Shown here piece after piece: positions 15,808 through 24,000 of a stretch of 64,000 bases of DNA. A program made the position numbers and the translations under genes. Below the pieces are notes generated by a model. It saw only the letters and a program-made list of their open reading frames with translations, ran no database searches and was not told the DNA's origin. This DNA is from an uncultured Eubacteriales bacterium (GTDB lineage Bacteria > Bacillota > Clostridia > Oscillospirales > Acutalibacteraceae). Numbering within the stretch: the first letter of the stretch is position 1; every line of letters begins with the position of its first letter. The DNA lies in NCBI GenBank assembly GCA_949422855.1, contig CASPLG010000004.1:1-64000 (forward strand), in the 5' to 3' direction.

Positions 15808-17001
15808 CTATTTTATAGCCGATATAATCTCATGGGCATAATTTTCTATACTGCGTATATCTTCATCTGTCGGCATAAAGTTTACCTTAACCACTTCATC
15901 ACTAACCTTAAACCCTAAACTTCTGAGACGCTCCTGGATCATCCCTACAGCTTCACCGCTCCATCCATATGAACCAAAACACCCGGCGGGTTTACCTCTG
16001 GAATTAATCGCATCAATCGAAGAGAGAGCATCCCATATAATTTTAGGAGCATCACGGTTTATCGTGCACGACCCAACCATAATCCCCGATGCACGTGATA
16101 TTTTACTGGAAATGTCCTGCGCGGGAGTTGAAACCACGTCAATCAGCTCAGCGTATATATTCCCGTGCGAATTATTTATAGAATCGACGGCAGCTTTAGC
16201 GAGTTTCTTTGTGCAGCCATAAGCTGAAGCATACAAAACGGCTACAAATTTATCCTGAGGAGTTTCAGTTTTGCTCCATTTATAATAATCAGACATACGC
16301 TTTTGTATTGTCTCTGTAAGCACAGGACCATGACCGGGACATATCGCTTCGGGATTTAAATCTTTTATTTTATCCAGACCTGACAGCACAAATTTCTTAA
16401 ACGGTCCGAAGATACAGTTGTAATAATATTCAAATTCAGCCAAATAAGCGTCTTTATCATGTATGGAGACGTCAAAAACGGTAGGTTCACAAAAGTGTGA
16501 GCCAAGGAAATCACATGAAAACAAAATTTTTTCATCCTCGAACCAAGTCATCATTGAATCCGGCCAATGCAGCATCGGAGCAACGATAAATTTAAGTGTC
16601 CTCCCGCCGATATCTAAACTATCGCCGTCTTTTACGCATATACAATCTAAATCCAGATTGGTTATTTGTTTTAGGTACTTGCTAGCGATTGCGGTACAGA
16701 CAATTTTAATTTTAGGATTTAAATCGAGAAGTTTTTTCAAACTCCCGGAATGGTCAGGCTCAGTATGGTTGACAATAACATAGTCTATTTTATCAATATC
16801 CGTTATGCTGCGCAGATTATTCATATATTCATCAAAAAAATTACCATGGCACGTATCTATAACCACATTTTTTTGACCGCTGATGAAGTAAGAATTATAT
16901 GATGTTCCGTATTTAGCCTGCATCACAATGTCAAACACCCGAAGCGAAGGATTCATGATGCCGATAGAGTAGCTGTTTTCTGATATTCTCTCTATACTCA
17001 A
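15808..17001 (-). CDS. fprA: Flavodiiron protein (oxygen/NO reductase)
   Basis: This 397-residue protein joins an N-terminal metallo-beta-lactamase-like diiron domain and a C-terminal flavodoxin domain. Iron ligands are visible in NHTEPDHSG, in the later HWPDSM and in SCDFLGSH; the flavodoxin part begins near residue 255 with VLYASAYGCTKKLA. Such proteins reduce O2 to water (or NO to N2O) and protect strict anaerobes. The rubredoxin gene lies 45 bp upstream in the same operon and is its likely electron donor. Confidence 0.95.
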   Translation of the reverse strand: MSIERISENSYSIGIMNPSLRVFDIVMQAKYGTSYNSYFISGQKNVVIDTCHGNFFDEYMNNLRSITDIDKIDYVIVNHTEPDHSGSLKKLLDLNPKIKIVCTAIASKYLKQITNLDLDCICVKDGDSLDIGGRTLKFIVAPMLHWPDSMMTWFEDEKILFSCDFLGSHFCEPTVFDVSIHDKDAYLAEFEYYYNCIFGPFKKFVLSGLDKIKDLNPEAICPGHGPVLTETIQKRMSDYYKWSKTETPQDKFVAVLYASAYGCTKKLAKAAVDSINNSHGNIYAELIDVVSTPAQDISSKISRASGIMVGSCTINRDAPKIIWDALSSIDAINSRGKPAGCFGSYGWSGEAVGMIQERLRSLGFKVSDEVVKVNFMPTDEDIRSIENYAHEIISAIK

Positions 17002-17046
17002 TTATAAATTCTCTCCTTAAATAAAATATGGCATAAAATTTGAGGC

Positions 17047-17205
17047 TTACGCTTCTTCAAACAAATCTTTACCCACACCGCACAAAGGACAAACCCAATC
17101 ATCGGGCAAATCTTCAAACGCCGTACCGGGCTCTATACCATTATCGGGGTCACCTTTTTCAGGGTCGTATATATATCCACATACCGTACAAATAAATTTA
17201 TCCAT
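17047..17205 (-). CDS. Rubredoxin
   Basis: This 52-residue protein was found by translating the short frame directly. It reads [19 protein letters not shown] at the start and has [16 protein letters not shown] at the end, giving the two CxxC pairs that bind the single iron. Length is the family norm. A consensus ribosome site (AGGAGG) lies 8 bp before the ATG. It is the first gene of the rubredoxin-fprA operon and can pass electrons to fprA and rubrerythrin. Confidence 0.97.
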   Translation of the reverse strand: MDKFICTVCGYIYDPEKGDPDNGIEPGTAFEDLPDDWVCPLCGVGKDLFEEA

Positions 17206-17241
17206 TAAAAATTCCTCCTGTTTAATTGATTTACAAATATG

Positions 17242-17270
17242 ATGATAAAACGAGAAAAGCAGTATGTCAA
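17242..17270 (-). promoter_or_regulatory. Promoter of rubredoxin-fprA operon
   Basis: Minus-strand TTGACA (17265-17270) and TATCAT (17242-17247) with a 17-bp spacer lie about 40 bp before the rubredoxin ATG. Confidence 0.78.
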
Positions 17271-17377
17271 TTAGTATTGACTAAAAGGGTTATATTGAAA
17301 TATCCACATAAAAATCATCTCCAAATGGACAATTATCCAATAAATTATTTAATTTCAGAAAAAACTCACTAAAACTA

Positions 17378-17406
17378 TTGATATTTTCAAAAAAATATAT
17401 TACAAT
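17378..17406 (+). promoter_or_regulatory. Promoter of the 820-residue protein operon
   Basis: TTGATA (17378-17383) and TACAAT (17401-17406) are 17 bp apart. The ATG at 17451 follows after AGAGGAG. Confidence 0.75.
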
Positions 17407-17450
17407 ATATTCCACAACAGGAAATTCTAAAGAGGAGATGATAATTTATC

Positions 17451-19913
17451 ATGGCAGATTTTTTTAAAGACATAACTCAAGCAAACTTAACAGAACTTGA
17501 CACGCTAGAAAAAATAGAAGCAGACCTTAAAGAACTAGACAAAAGCCTGAAGCCTCATGCGCTGGGTAGGCCGATTGTAGAGACCTCATTGGAACTAGTT
17601 CAGGACTTTGGTGACAAAAACAAGGTGAGTTTTTTCCGGGATTTTGCCGGTGGGTCACTCTCCTCTAGTATTCTAAGATCTCTGGATTATAATAAAGATA
17701 TACTATATTCTTTTAAGAGGATAGCCAGCTCAGATCGCAGAATCCTGCGGAAAAACGAAATTAAAAAAAAGGCAGATGAATTTGCGAGGGCTATGGCAGA
17801 GTACTTCGGCACTGACCCGACTGATAAGCAGACGCGCAAGGCATTATTGGAAAAGGCAAAAGGAACATTTTTTTACTCTTGGATCGTTGCCTCTACAACA
17901 TTTATGCATACACTGTCAGGTGTTCTCCATCGCCCAAGTTGGAACCCCGATCTTGATATTCAACTTGACATTATAAAGGGCCAGGTCGATGGGAGTTTGC
18001 GTATTTATGATCGATTATTAAAAAATACAATCAATATGGTTAATGATAATATAGTAGGAAGCGGTTTCGAAAGTACCTTACGGCAATTAGGGGTCAAGTT
18101 AGAAACTTCGATTCCCAATCTCAGAGAAAAACTCTCGAAAGAAAAGGGTAATGGCAGCGCTGACGGCAATACTCAAGATGATAAAGATAAAGCTGCACCC
18201 GGTAATACTGAAACCAAAGTGGATAAAAAGGACAATAATAATTCCAGCTCCGACGGTAAAGAATCAGACGAAGATCGACGCCGCAGGGAAAACGAAAAAA
18301 AGAGGGCTGCTGAAGATTTTTCACAGGCAAGCTCACAGGCAAAAAGCGCTCTGCTCAGAAATAAACTGAATTTACCGCCCGTACCCAATGCCGGAAGCAC
18401 TCCAAATAATATGAAGAACAACTCTAACGGTTCGAATAATCCAAATAACGCGAGCAGTACAAATAGTCTAAACAGCACGGGCAGTGCAGATAGGGGGCAG
18501 ACCGGGAACGAGAAAATAGTTGATGAAAAAGAGTTAGATGGGAATTTGATGAATAAGCTAGCTCATGAAGCGATTTTGCTATGGAAAGATATGCAGGGTA
18601 GCCTAGATTTGATAAAAACATGTAAGCAGACCAATCAAGGTGACGTAATAAAAGACGTCTTGTACAGCACTTGCTCCAATCCGACTGCAAAATTGAAGGA
18701 GGATTTAAGTAAATTTATCCCTGAGAAAGAAAAAAGCCGCTCAGAAAGTTATTTTCATTATCTGCCCAAGGCTATTTCAGGTTTATCCGCTGACGAAATA
18801 TTAAAGATTTTAGAAGGTTCCGACAAGATCAAAGACCCTAAAAATGAGCAAGAAATTACCTTTGACGATGAGCTCAAGAAATTAGACGGTTCTATATTAT
18901 TTGAACTGGCAAGACTTGTCATCATCGCATGGAAAAAGCAGGTTTCGCCTACTGTAATAAAATTTTTATTAAGCACCGAACAGTTGCAAAAGAAACAGCT
19001 CAAAAAGGAACTTCGTAGGTTTGTAAATACGTTCTCCGAAAAATCCAGGGAGAATTTAAAGAAAAGGATTCCATCCAGGATCTCCGACGATGACGAGAGA
19101 GAAAAATATATAAACAATGTTGCAAACTACATTTTTATGGTTATGAGCAATGAAGACATAATTAAAATCATAGGCGTTACAGCTAATGCCGCAGAGGAGG
19201 ATATCCGCTCAAATTTGTCCAGTGAGGATGCTACCCATATACCTCAGTCCGTTTGGGAGCATGTACTGTTCTTAGGCTTTAATAAAATTTCCAAGGGTAT
19301 TATTAAAGAGCTGGTAGATAAAAAAGACGCAAAACAAATAAAAAGTATGCTTCTCTATTTCATAAACTCATTTAATGTTCAGACTCTTACAAACCTTGTT
19401 AAGGGAGGCAATTTAGACAGTAAGATAAGTGTGGATAATGAGTCAGAATTAGAAAATTTCAAACAGTCTCTTTTGTTGGTAGTCCAGCAGCTAAGCGATA
19501 CTCAGATTTTGAGCTATGCTACCCCTCACAGTAAGAAGGACAGGGTGGCATCCGGCAGGAAGCACATTGAGAGAGACGAAAAAAACAGAGAGGTTTCCGT
19601 AGAAAATGACATACCACACGCAAAACCGGCAGAACCTAAGAAGCAAACAGAAACAAAACCGATGCAAAATGCTTCTCCAGAGACATCCGGTAATTTAGGT
19701 GCCACTGCAAATCAACGGGCAAACGTACCATCTGAAACTACAAGAAGGATTAAGCAGGCAGTAGAGCAGGAAATAAGAAAAACTAATATTGAAATTGCGC
19801 CGGAAAATATAATAAATGGAAAAATCAAATCTGCCAGATTGATTGAAGCAATAGAGGATAAGAAAAAAGAATTGGAAAGTTTAAGGGAAGCGTTGGAAAA
19901 GCAAGCTAATTAG
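17451..19913 (+). CDS. Large protein of unknown function with triplicated domain, 820 aa
   Basis: No known family is recognised. There is no signal peptide. Residues 1-225 form a helical N-terminal domain; 225-355 is low complexity rich in Asn, Ser, Lys and Asp; then three diverged copies of about 105 residues follow (roughly 360-465, 475-590 and 605-700). Each copy starts with a helix such as LAHEAILLWKDM, LARLVIIAWKKQV or WEHVLFLGFNKI and ends with LSADEILKIL, MSNEDIIKII or LSDTQILSYA. A charged linker and a C-terminal coiled coil (about 780-820) close the protein. It lies 39 bp upstream of the polyproline gene and probably acts with it. An intracellular scaffold or translocated effector is possible but unproven. 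Confidence 0.7.
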   Translation: MADFFKDITQANLTELDTLEKIEADLKELDKSLKPHALGRPIVETSLELVQDFGDKNKVSFFRDFAGGSLSSSILRSLDYNKDILYSFKRIASSDRRILRKNEIKKKADEFARAMAEYFGTDPTDKQTRKALLEKAKGTFFYSWIVASTTFMHTLSGVLHRPSWNPDLDIQLDIIKGQVDGSLRIYDRLLKNTINMVNDNIVGSGFESTLRQLGVKLETSIPNLREKLSKEKGNGSADGNTQDDKDKAAPGNTETKVDKKDNNNSSSDGKESDEDRRRRENEKKRAAEDFSQASSQAKSALLRNKLNLPPVPNAGSTPNNMKNNSNGSNNPNNASSTNSLNSTGSADRGQTGNEKIVDEKELDGNLMNKLAHEAILLWKDMQGSLDLIKTCKQTNQGDVIKDVLYSTCSNPTAKLKEDLSKFIPEKEKSRSESYFHYLPKAISGLSADEILKILEGSDKIKDPKNEQEITFDDELKKLDGSILFELARLVIIAWKKQVSPTVIKFLLSTEQLQKKQLKKELRRFVNTFSEKSRENLKKRIPSRISDDDEREKYINNVANYIFMVMSNEDIIKIIGVTANAAEEDIRSNLSSEDATHIPQSVWEHVLFLGFNKISKGIIKELVDKKDAKQIKSMLLYFINSFNVQTLTNLVKGGNLDSKISVDNESELENFKQSLLLVVQQLSDTQILSYATPHSKKDRVASGRKHIERDEKNREVSVENDIPHAKPAEPKKQTETKPMQNASPETSGNLGATANQRANVPSETTRRIKQAVEQEIRKTNIEIAPENIINGKIKSARLIEAIEDKKKELESLREALEKQAN

Positions 19914-19952
19914 AGGTAGCGTCAAAATTTGGATAAGGAGTTGATTTACAAA

Positions 19953-20486
19953 ATGGCAATGATTATTAACAAAAAAGATAATAAGAAAGAAATAGAGGAA
20001 TTAAGCAAACGCATAGAAATACTAGATAAGCTCATAAGTTATATAAAGAACCACAGTAACCAAGAGGGAGCTGATACGGTAATAGATAAAAATGCTATAG
20101 ATAAAGAATTAAAAAATGACGATATAATCGAATTAAAGGTTATAGACAGTAAAAATACATCTGCACCTCTTTCATCATCCCCCTCGTCTTCATCGGGCGG
20201 CACAAGTGAAACCTCCGCTGTTAAAACAGAAAACTCAGATGGCTCTCTAAGGCAGCAAAAAGTTTCCTCGACAGGCGAACAAACGGACTTGGCAGCACAG
20301 CAAAAATCATCTCAAAGCGCCTCTTCTCAACCCGGCGCCGGAAAAGAAGATGTGAATACTATACCTCCACCGCCGCCTCCACCACCTCCACCGCCTCCAT
20401 CTAACACAAAAGAGGCAGAGTCTGAAATAGAAGATGCCGTTAAAAACTTTCTTAAAGAGAGGATGAAAAAACTGTCCAATAAGTAG
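19953..20486 (+). CDS. Polyproline protein of unknown function, 177 aa
   Basis: The protein has an N-terminal coiled coil (KEIEELSKRIEILDKLISYI), a long Ser/Thr/Gln-rich low-complexity middle, an uninterrupted run of 12 prolines around residue 140, and a short helical C-terminus (EIEDAVKNFLKERMKKL). Proline runs of this type bind profilin, EVH1 or SH3 domains in eukaryotes; in bacteria they also demand EF-P for translation. I chose ATG 19953 because AAGGAG lies 12 bp before it; a TTG at 19929 is the alternative. It follows the 820-residue gene by 39 bp. No signal peptide is present. Confidence 0.65.
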   Translation: MAMIINKKDNKKEIEELSKRIEILDKLISYIKNHSNQEGADTVIDKNAIDKELKNDDIIELKVIDSKNTSAPLSSSPSSSSGGTSETSAVKTENSDGSLRQQKVSSTGEQTDLAAQQKSSQSASSQPGAGKEDVNTIPPPPPPPPPPPPSNTKEAESEIEDAVKNFLKERMKKLSNK

Positions 20487-20689
20487 CATAAAAAGAGACT
20501 ACGCAGTAAGTTTTGCTCATCATTTTTACTTCCCCTAATACCTTCGTCCGTTTTTATCACTCAGACAAAAAGAGCCAAAAACATCTGAACCAAGGATTTT
20601 GTGCTTCACCCTTAAAATCTCCATGAAAATGTTCCGGGTAAGCTCCGGCTCATTGTTTTACAACTACTAAATTAATTAAATAATAAGTA

Positions 20690-20725
20690 TAACAAGGGGG
20701 ATGAGTTCTCCCTTGTTACATTTCT
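20690..20725. terminator. Terminator between convergent genes
   Basis: TAACAAGGG (20690-20698) pairs with CCCTTGTTA (20710-20718). It lies between the plus-strand polyproline operon and minus-strand rsmI. Flanking DNA from 20487 on holds no gene. Confidence 0.75.
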
Positions 20726-20771
20726 TAAATAACCAAATCGATACCCGGAACCATTTTCTAAACTAAACACT

Positions 20772-21593
20772 CTATATTAACATTTTATAAATGTCACTCT
20801 TTTTGATACCGGTAATTTTCGACGCTTTTTTTGCCGATTCAGACTTACTCTCCCCCGATTCTACATAAGAAAGTGCTAAGTCTACGGCATCTTCCGGGGT
20901 ATAAGAAGCCTCTTCTTCTGAATGTTCTTTCCCCGGAATTATTATAACAAACTCACCTTTCGCACCGTCCGAATACGCCTGTATTGCGGTGCTGATTTTC
21001 ATTATTTTCAACTCTTCATGTATTTTAGTCAGTTCACGTGCGATAGCTATATTTCTGTCACCAAAGCACTCGTAAAAATCCTTTAGTGTGCCGGGGAGCT
21101 TGTGCGGCGACTCATAAAAAAGCATTGTTCGTGATTCATTTTTCAAAGAGTCAAGATGTTTTAAACGGTTTTTTTTATTCATGCTGAGAAACCCTTCAAA
21201 AGTGAACCTTCCTGCCGGGAAGCCTGATAAACACAGTGCTGAAATTGATGCACTCGGCCCCGGGACGACGCGTATATCTATATTATGTTCTCTGCACTGT
21301 CTGACAAGTTCTTCTCCCGGGTCAGAAATAGACGGCATACCGGCATCGGATACTAAAGCACAGTTTTGACCGTCTAAGATTTTATCGCAGATCAATTCGC
21401 CGCGCTGTTTTTTGTTATGTTCGAAATAACTAATCATAGGTTTTTTTATTGCAAAGTGATTGAGAAGCTTTGCGGTTACTCTCGTATCCTCCGCAGCAAT
21501 AAAATCGACTTCCCTTAGAGTTCTAACTGCTCTTAGGGTTATATCCTCCAGGTTTCCAATCGGGGTTCCCACAATAAATAAAGTTCCTGTCAT
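20772..21593 (-). CDS. rsmI: 16S rRNA (cytidine1402-2'-O)-methyltransferase RsmI
   Basis: RsmI methylates the ribose of C1402 in the decoding centre. The 273-residue protein has the diagnostic start TGTLFIVGTPIGNLEDITLRA, then AAEDTRVT, SDAGMPSISDPG and VPGPSA, all typical of the tetrapyrrole-methylase fold. The ATG at 21593 is chosen over a TTG three codons upstream because the family starts there. It follows trmN6 by 24 bp, the same pair as yabB-yabC in Bacillus. Confidence 0.95.
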   Translation of the reverse strand: MTGTLFIVGTPIGNLEDITLRAVRTLREVDFIAAEDTRVTAKLLNHFAIKKPMISYFEHNKKQRGELICDKILDGQNCALVSDAGMPSISDPGEELVRQCREHNIDIRVVPGPSASISALCLSGFPAGRFTFEGFLSMNKKNRLKHLDSLKNESRTMLFYESPHKLPGTLKDFYECFGDRNIAIARELTKIHEELKIMKISTAIQAYSDGAKGEFVIIIPGKEHSEEEASYTPEDAVDLALSYVESGESKSESAKKASKITGIKKSDIYKMLI

Positions 21594-21617
21594 ATCAATC
21601 AAGCTTTCTATAGTTAT

Positions 21618-22328
21618 TTAATAATTATTATATATTTCATTTACCTCATCGGAGTACACACCGTTTTTCATTTGCACAACCAGGTTATTCTTAAGAATAA
21701 GACCTGTTTTGGCACCCTTTTGTCCCTTTATTAAAAACAGTTCTGCGGATTTTCCCTGTTTATACTCTACGAACCTCAAAAGTTTAGGTTCTATGCCGAA
21801 TTTTCTCATAAAAAACACGATATCACACAGTCTGTCGGTTCTGCAGCAAAGGCACAGTTTACCCCCGTACTTTAGAAATAGGCTTGATATTTTGATTATT
21901 TCCTCGAGCGTGATGGTATTTTCATGGCGTGATAGACTGCGATTTAGTGTTTTGCAGGAGCCGACCGGAAAATAGGGCGGATTACAGACCACCATATCAA
22001 ACCTCCCATAGATGCTGCGTGAGCTCGCCAGAACTTTTATATCTTCGTTCAGAGCCAAAATTCTATCCTCCAGATTGTTAAGTTTGATTGATTCACACAT
22101 CATCTCAAAAGGGACTTTATTTATCTCAACGGCAGTAATTTTATTTAGTTTTTTGTTTCTGCACCACAAAAGCGGTATAATTCCACACCCTGACCCTATT
22201 TCCATAACATTTGTCTTAGGAGATGGCGAGGAAAAATTGGCTAGCAGTACAGAATCGGTTGTGAAATTCACTTCATCAGATATAACAATCTTCATATCCC
22301 CGCCGATTGGCTGGACTCTTTTGTTCAA
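21618..22328 (-). CDS. tRNA1(Val) (adenine37-N6)-methyltransferase-like protein
   Basis: This 236-residue methyltransferase has motif I EIGSGCGIIPLLW and the N6-adenine motif NPPYF. Homologues (YfiC/TrmN6, YabB in Bacillus) methylate A37 or act on related substrates. I take the TTG at 22328 as start because GAGGAGG lies 8 bp upstream and family members begin close to RVQPIGGDMKI; a GTG at 22349 would put the ribosome site inside the gene. It is the first gene of the pair with rsmI. Confidence 0.88.
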   Translation of the reverse strand: MNKRVQPIGGDMKIVISDEVNFTTDSVLLANFSSPSPKTNVMEIGSGCGIIPLLWCRNKKLNKITAVEINKVPFEMMCESIKLNNLEDRILALNEDIKVLASSRSIYGRFDMVVCNPPYFPVGSCKTLNRSLSRHENTITLEEIIKISSLFLKYGGKLCLCCRTDRLCDIVFFMRKFGIEPKLLRFVEYKQGKSAELFLIKGQKGAKTGLILKNNLVVQMKNGVYSDEVNEIYNNY

Positions 22329-22622
22329 AACTGACTCCTCCTCTGCCACGAGGTCTATTTTAACACATTTTCATTTTAATGTCATATTATATACGGTTCA
22401 AAAAAGAGGCAGCCGCGGAAAAAATGTGGTAGAAAATCAGCTCCGGTCAACTAAATTGGCAGTCCACCCCTGTCTAGGCTTATTTTTTATAATTTGTACT
22501 TTAGAGCTTCCCCATAAATTTTGATTATAATTATAGATTTGAAGGGATTTCATAAAAACATGATTTTGAAGATTTTCCTAAATAAAGATTCACTTTATAC
22601 AAATTATCCTAGAGGCAGAACC
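22329..22622. other. Intergenic region, nothing recognised
   Basis: AT-rich DNA between trmN6 and the tRNA-Ala terminator. No reading frame with a ribosome site and no obvious structured element was seen. Confidence 0.5.
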
Positions 22623-22664
22623 AAAAACCGCACAAATACTTTAAACCTAAGTACTTATACGGTT
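22623..22664 (-). terminator. Terminator of tRNA-Ala
   Basis: On the minus strand a 16-bp stem (arms 22649-22664 and 22626-22641, including a few G-T pairs) with a 7-base loop is followed by TTTTT. It starts 9 bp after the tRNA CCA. Confidence 0.85.
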
Positions 22665-22672
22665 TTAAGGCT

Positions 22673-22748
<76 letters not shown>

Positions 22749-22810
22749 ACAGTTGTAGTCTCACTTTATATTTTACCATAAACCAATATATTTATCAAGA
22801 GGAAATTTTC

Positions 22811-22959
22811 TAAAGCAGTGCCATAACAGAGGATATAGTATTGGGAGATTGGTAGAAATACGGCAATTACTCCGGCGTAAAACAGCTTTAAATACAAATT
22901 TTATAGAACTTATTTTTCATATTTAACCCTGTTATATCTACGCATGTGGCACTGCTTTT
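22811..22959. mobile_element. 149-bp element with terminal inverted repeats, MITE-like
   Basis: TAAAGCAGTGCCA at 22811-22823 is mirrored by TGGCACTGCTTTT at 22947-22959, 12 bases being perfectly complementary and ending at TA dinucleotides. Next to the arms, CATAACAG and CTGTTAT also pair. There is no gene inside. It could be a miniature inverted-repeat element or a long structured RNA; one copy alone does not decide. Confidence 0.45.
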
Positions 22960-22981
22960 ATAATTTATTTTACACATAACA

Positions 22982-23006
22982 CAAACCTTCATTTTCAGGA
23001 GGTTTG
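22982..23006. terminator. Hairpin downstream of the GNAT gene
   Basis: CAAACCT (22982-22988) pairs with AGGTTTG (23000-23006), followed on the plus strand by CTTTTAAT. It is a weak terminator candidate, and no plus-strand gene ends here. Confidence 0.4.
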
Positions 23007-23088
23007 CTTTTAATAATTTTTGATTTTTTAAGTAAGGGGGAGATTTCTCACAGTCCGGATTGAGAATATTCTCAAAAACACAGTCAGA

Positions 23089-23874
23089 TTATACCTCATA
23101 GTAATCCGGGTTTTGTATTTTTTCTAGGGTATAACTATGGAATAGCTCACCACTTGTACTTATTACTTCACTATCCTGCAAGGAGAACCCTGCACCTAAA
23201 TCCTGAAATATCCCCTCAAGCATCGCCACATCCTGTCTATTCTCATCATTTACGGAGAAAAAATATCTCACAATTTCTCCATCTTCCTTGTTTTCCTCAC
23301 AGAAATTTATAAATTTCTTAATTGCCTCTTTCTTTTTACCCGTACCCTGATGCTCACGATTCACGAAAGTTTTAATCATGCACTGCGCACCAATCAAATC
23401 ATAGTCTCTAACAATCCCCACGAGCCTTGCCTCAAGAAACCCCACGGTTTCATTTTGCTCATCGCAAATTTTGTACTGTATTCTAAACTTAGACCTCTCA
23501 TAACTCAGGAATTTACCCTCATTGTCTCTTCCCAAAGAGTTCTCTATAAAATCATTTTTATACTCAGCTTTTTTCGCATCTTCGGCATCCGGTTTAAATC
23601 CCATACTATTATACCATATTTCCGCCAGCGTCTTAACATCACGTTTAATCCCGTCTTTATCCTCATCCGTATATTTGCCCTTCAGACCGTTCGGAATGAT
23701 TCTCAAATGCCCCTCGCCTTGCTGACCAATAACATACCCATGTTGACCGGGAGTTTTCATTGATTTCAATAGGATTTTAAATATATTTGCATTAAAACCG
23801 CTGACAGTCGAAGCCAGAATCAGACAAGCACAAATCGCCCTGCTAAAAACCTTTTTAAATTTACCATTCATCAT
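23089..23874 (-). CDS. Secreted GNAT-fold acetyltransferase-like protein
   Basis: This 261-residue protein opens with a signal peptide (MMNGKFKKVFSRAICACLIL, then ASTVSGFNA). The middle resembles a GNAT domain: CDEQNETVGFLEARLVG as strands 2-4, then MIKTFVNREHQGTGKKKEAIKKF, in which REHQGTGKK matches the acetyl-CoA pyrophosphate loop R-x-x-G-x-G-x. An exported GNAT is unusual because acetyl-CoA is intracellular; action inside a host cell would explain it, but that is inference. A palindrome sits at the presumed transcription start. The gene is monocistronic. The GNAT call rests on one motif and the surrounding pattern. Confidence 0.6.
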   Translation of the reverse strand: MMNGKFKKVFSRAICACLILASTVSGFNANIFKILLKSMKTPGQHGYVIGQQGEGHLRIIPNGLKGKYTDEDKDGIKRDVKTLAEIWYNSMGFKPDAEDAKKAEYKNDFIENSLGRDNEGKFLSYERSKFRIQYKICDEQNETVGFLEARLVGIVRDYDLIGAQCMIKTFVNREHQGTGKKKEAIKKFINFCEENKEDGEIVRYFFSVNDENRQDVAMLEGIFQDLGAGFSLQDSEVISTSGELFHSYTLEKIQNPDYYEV

Positions 23875-23900
23875 AAAACAATCCCCTTAAAAATATATTA

Positions 23901-23925
23901 GACAGAATCTGTCGGCAAAATTATA
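23901..23925 (-). promoter_or_regulatory. -10 box and palindrome before the GNAT gene
   Basis: Minus-strand TATAAT lies at 23920-23925, and GACAGAATCTGTC (23901-23913), a perfect 6+1+6 palindrome, follows at the predicted start site. No good -35 box is seen, so an activator or operator role is possible. Confidence 0.4.
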
Positions 23926-24000
23926 TGAAACCAAATTACAATCAGTGTACAAATTATTGATATTTTAAACCGGCAACAAATAAATCACTTCCAAGACTTA

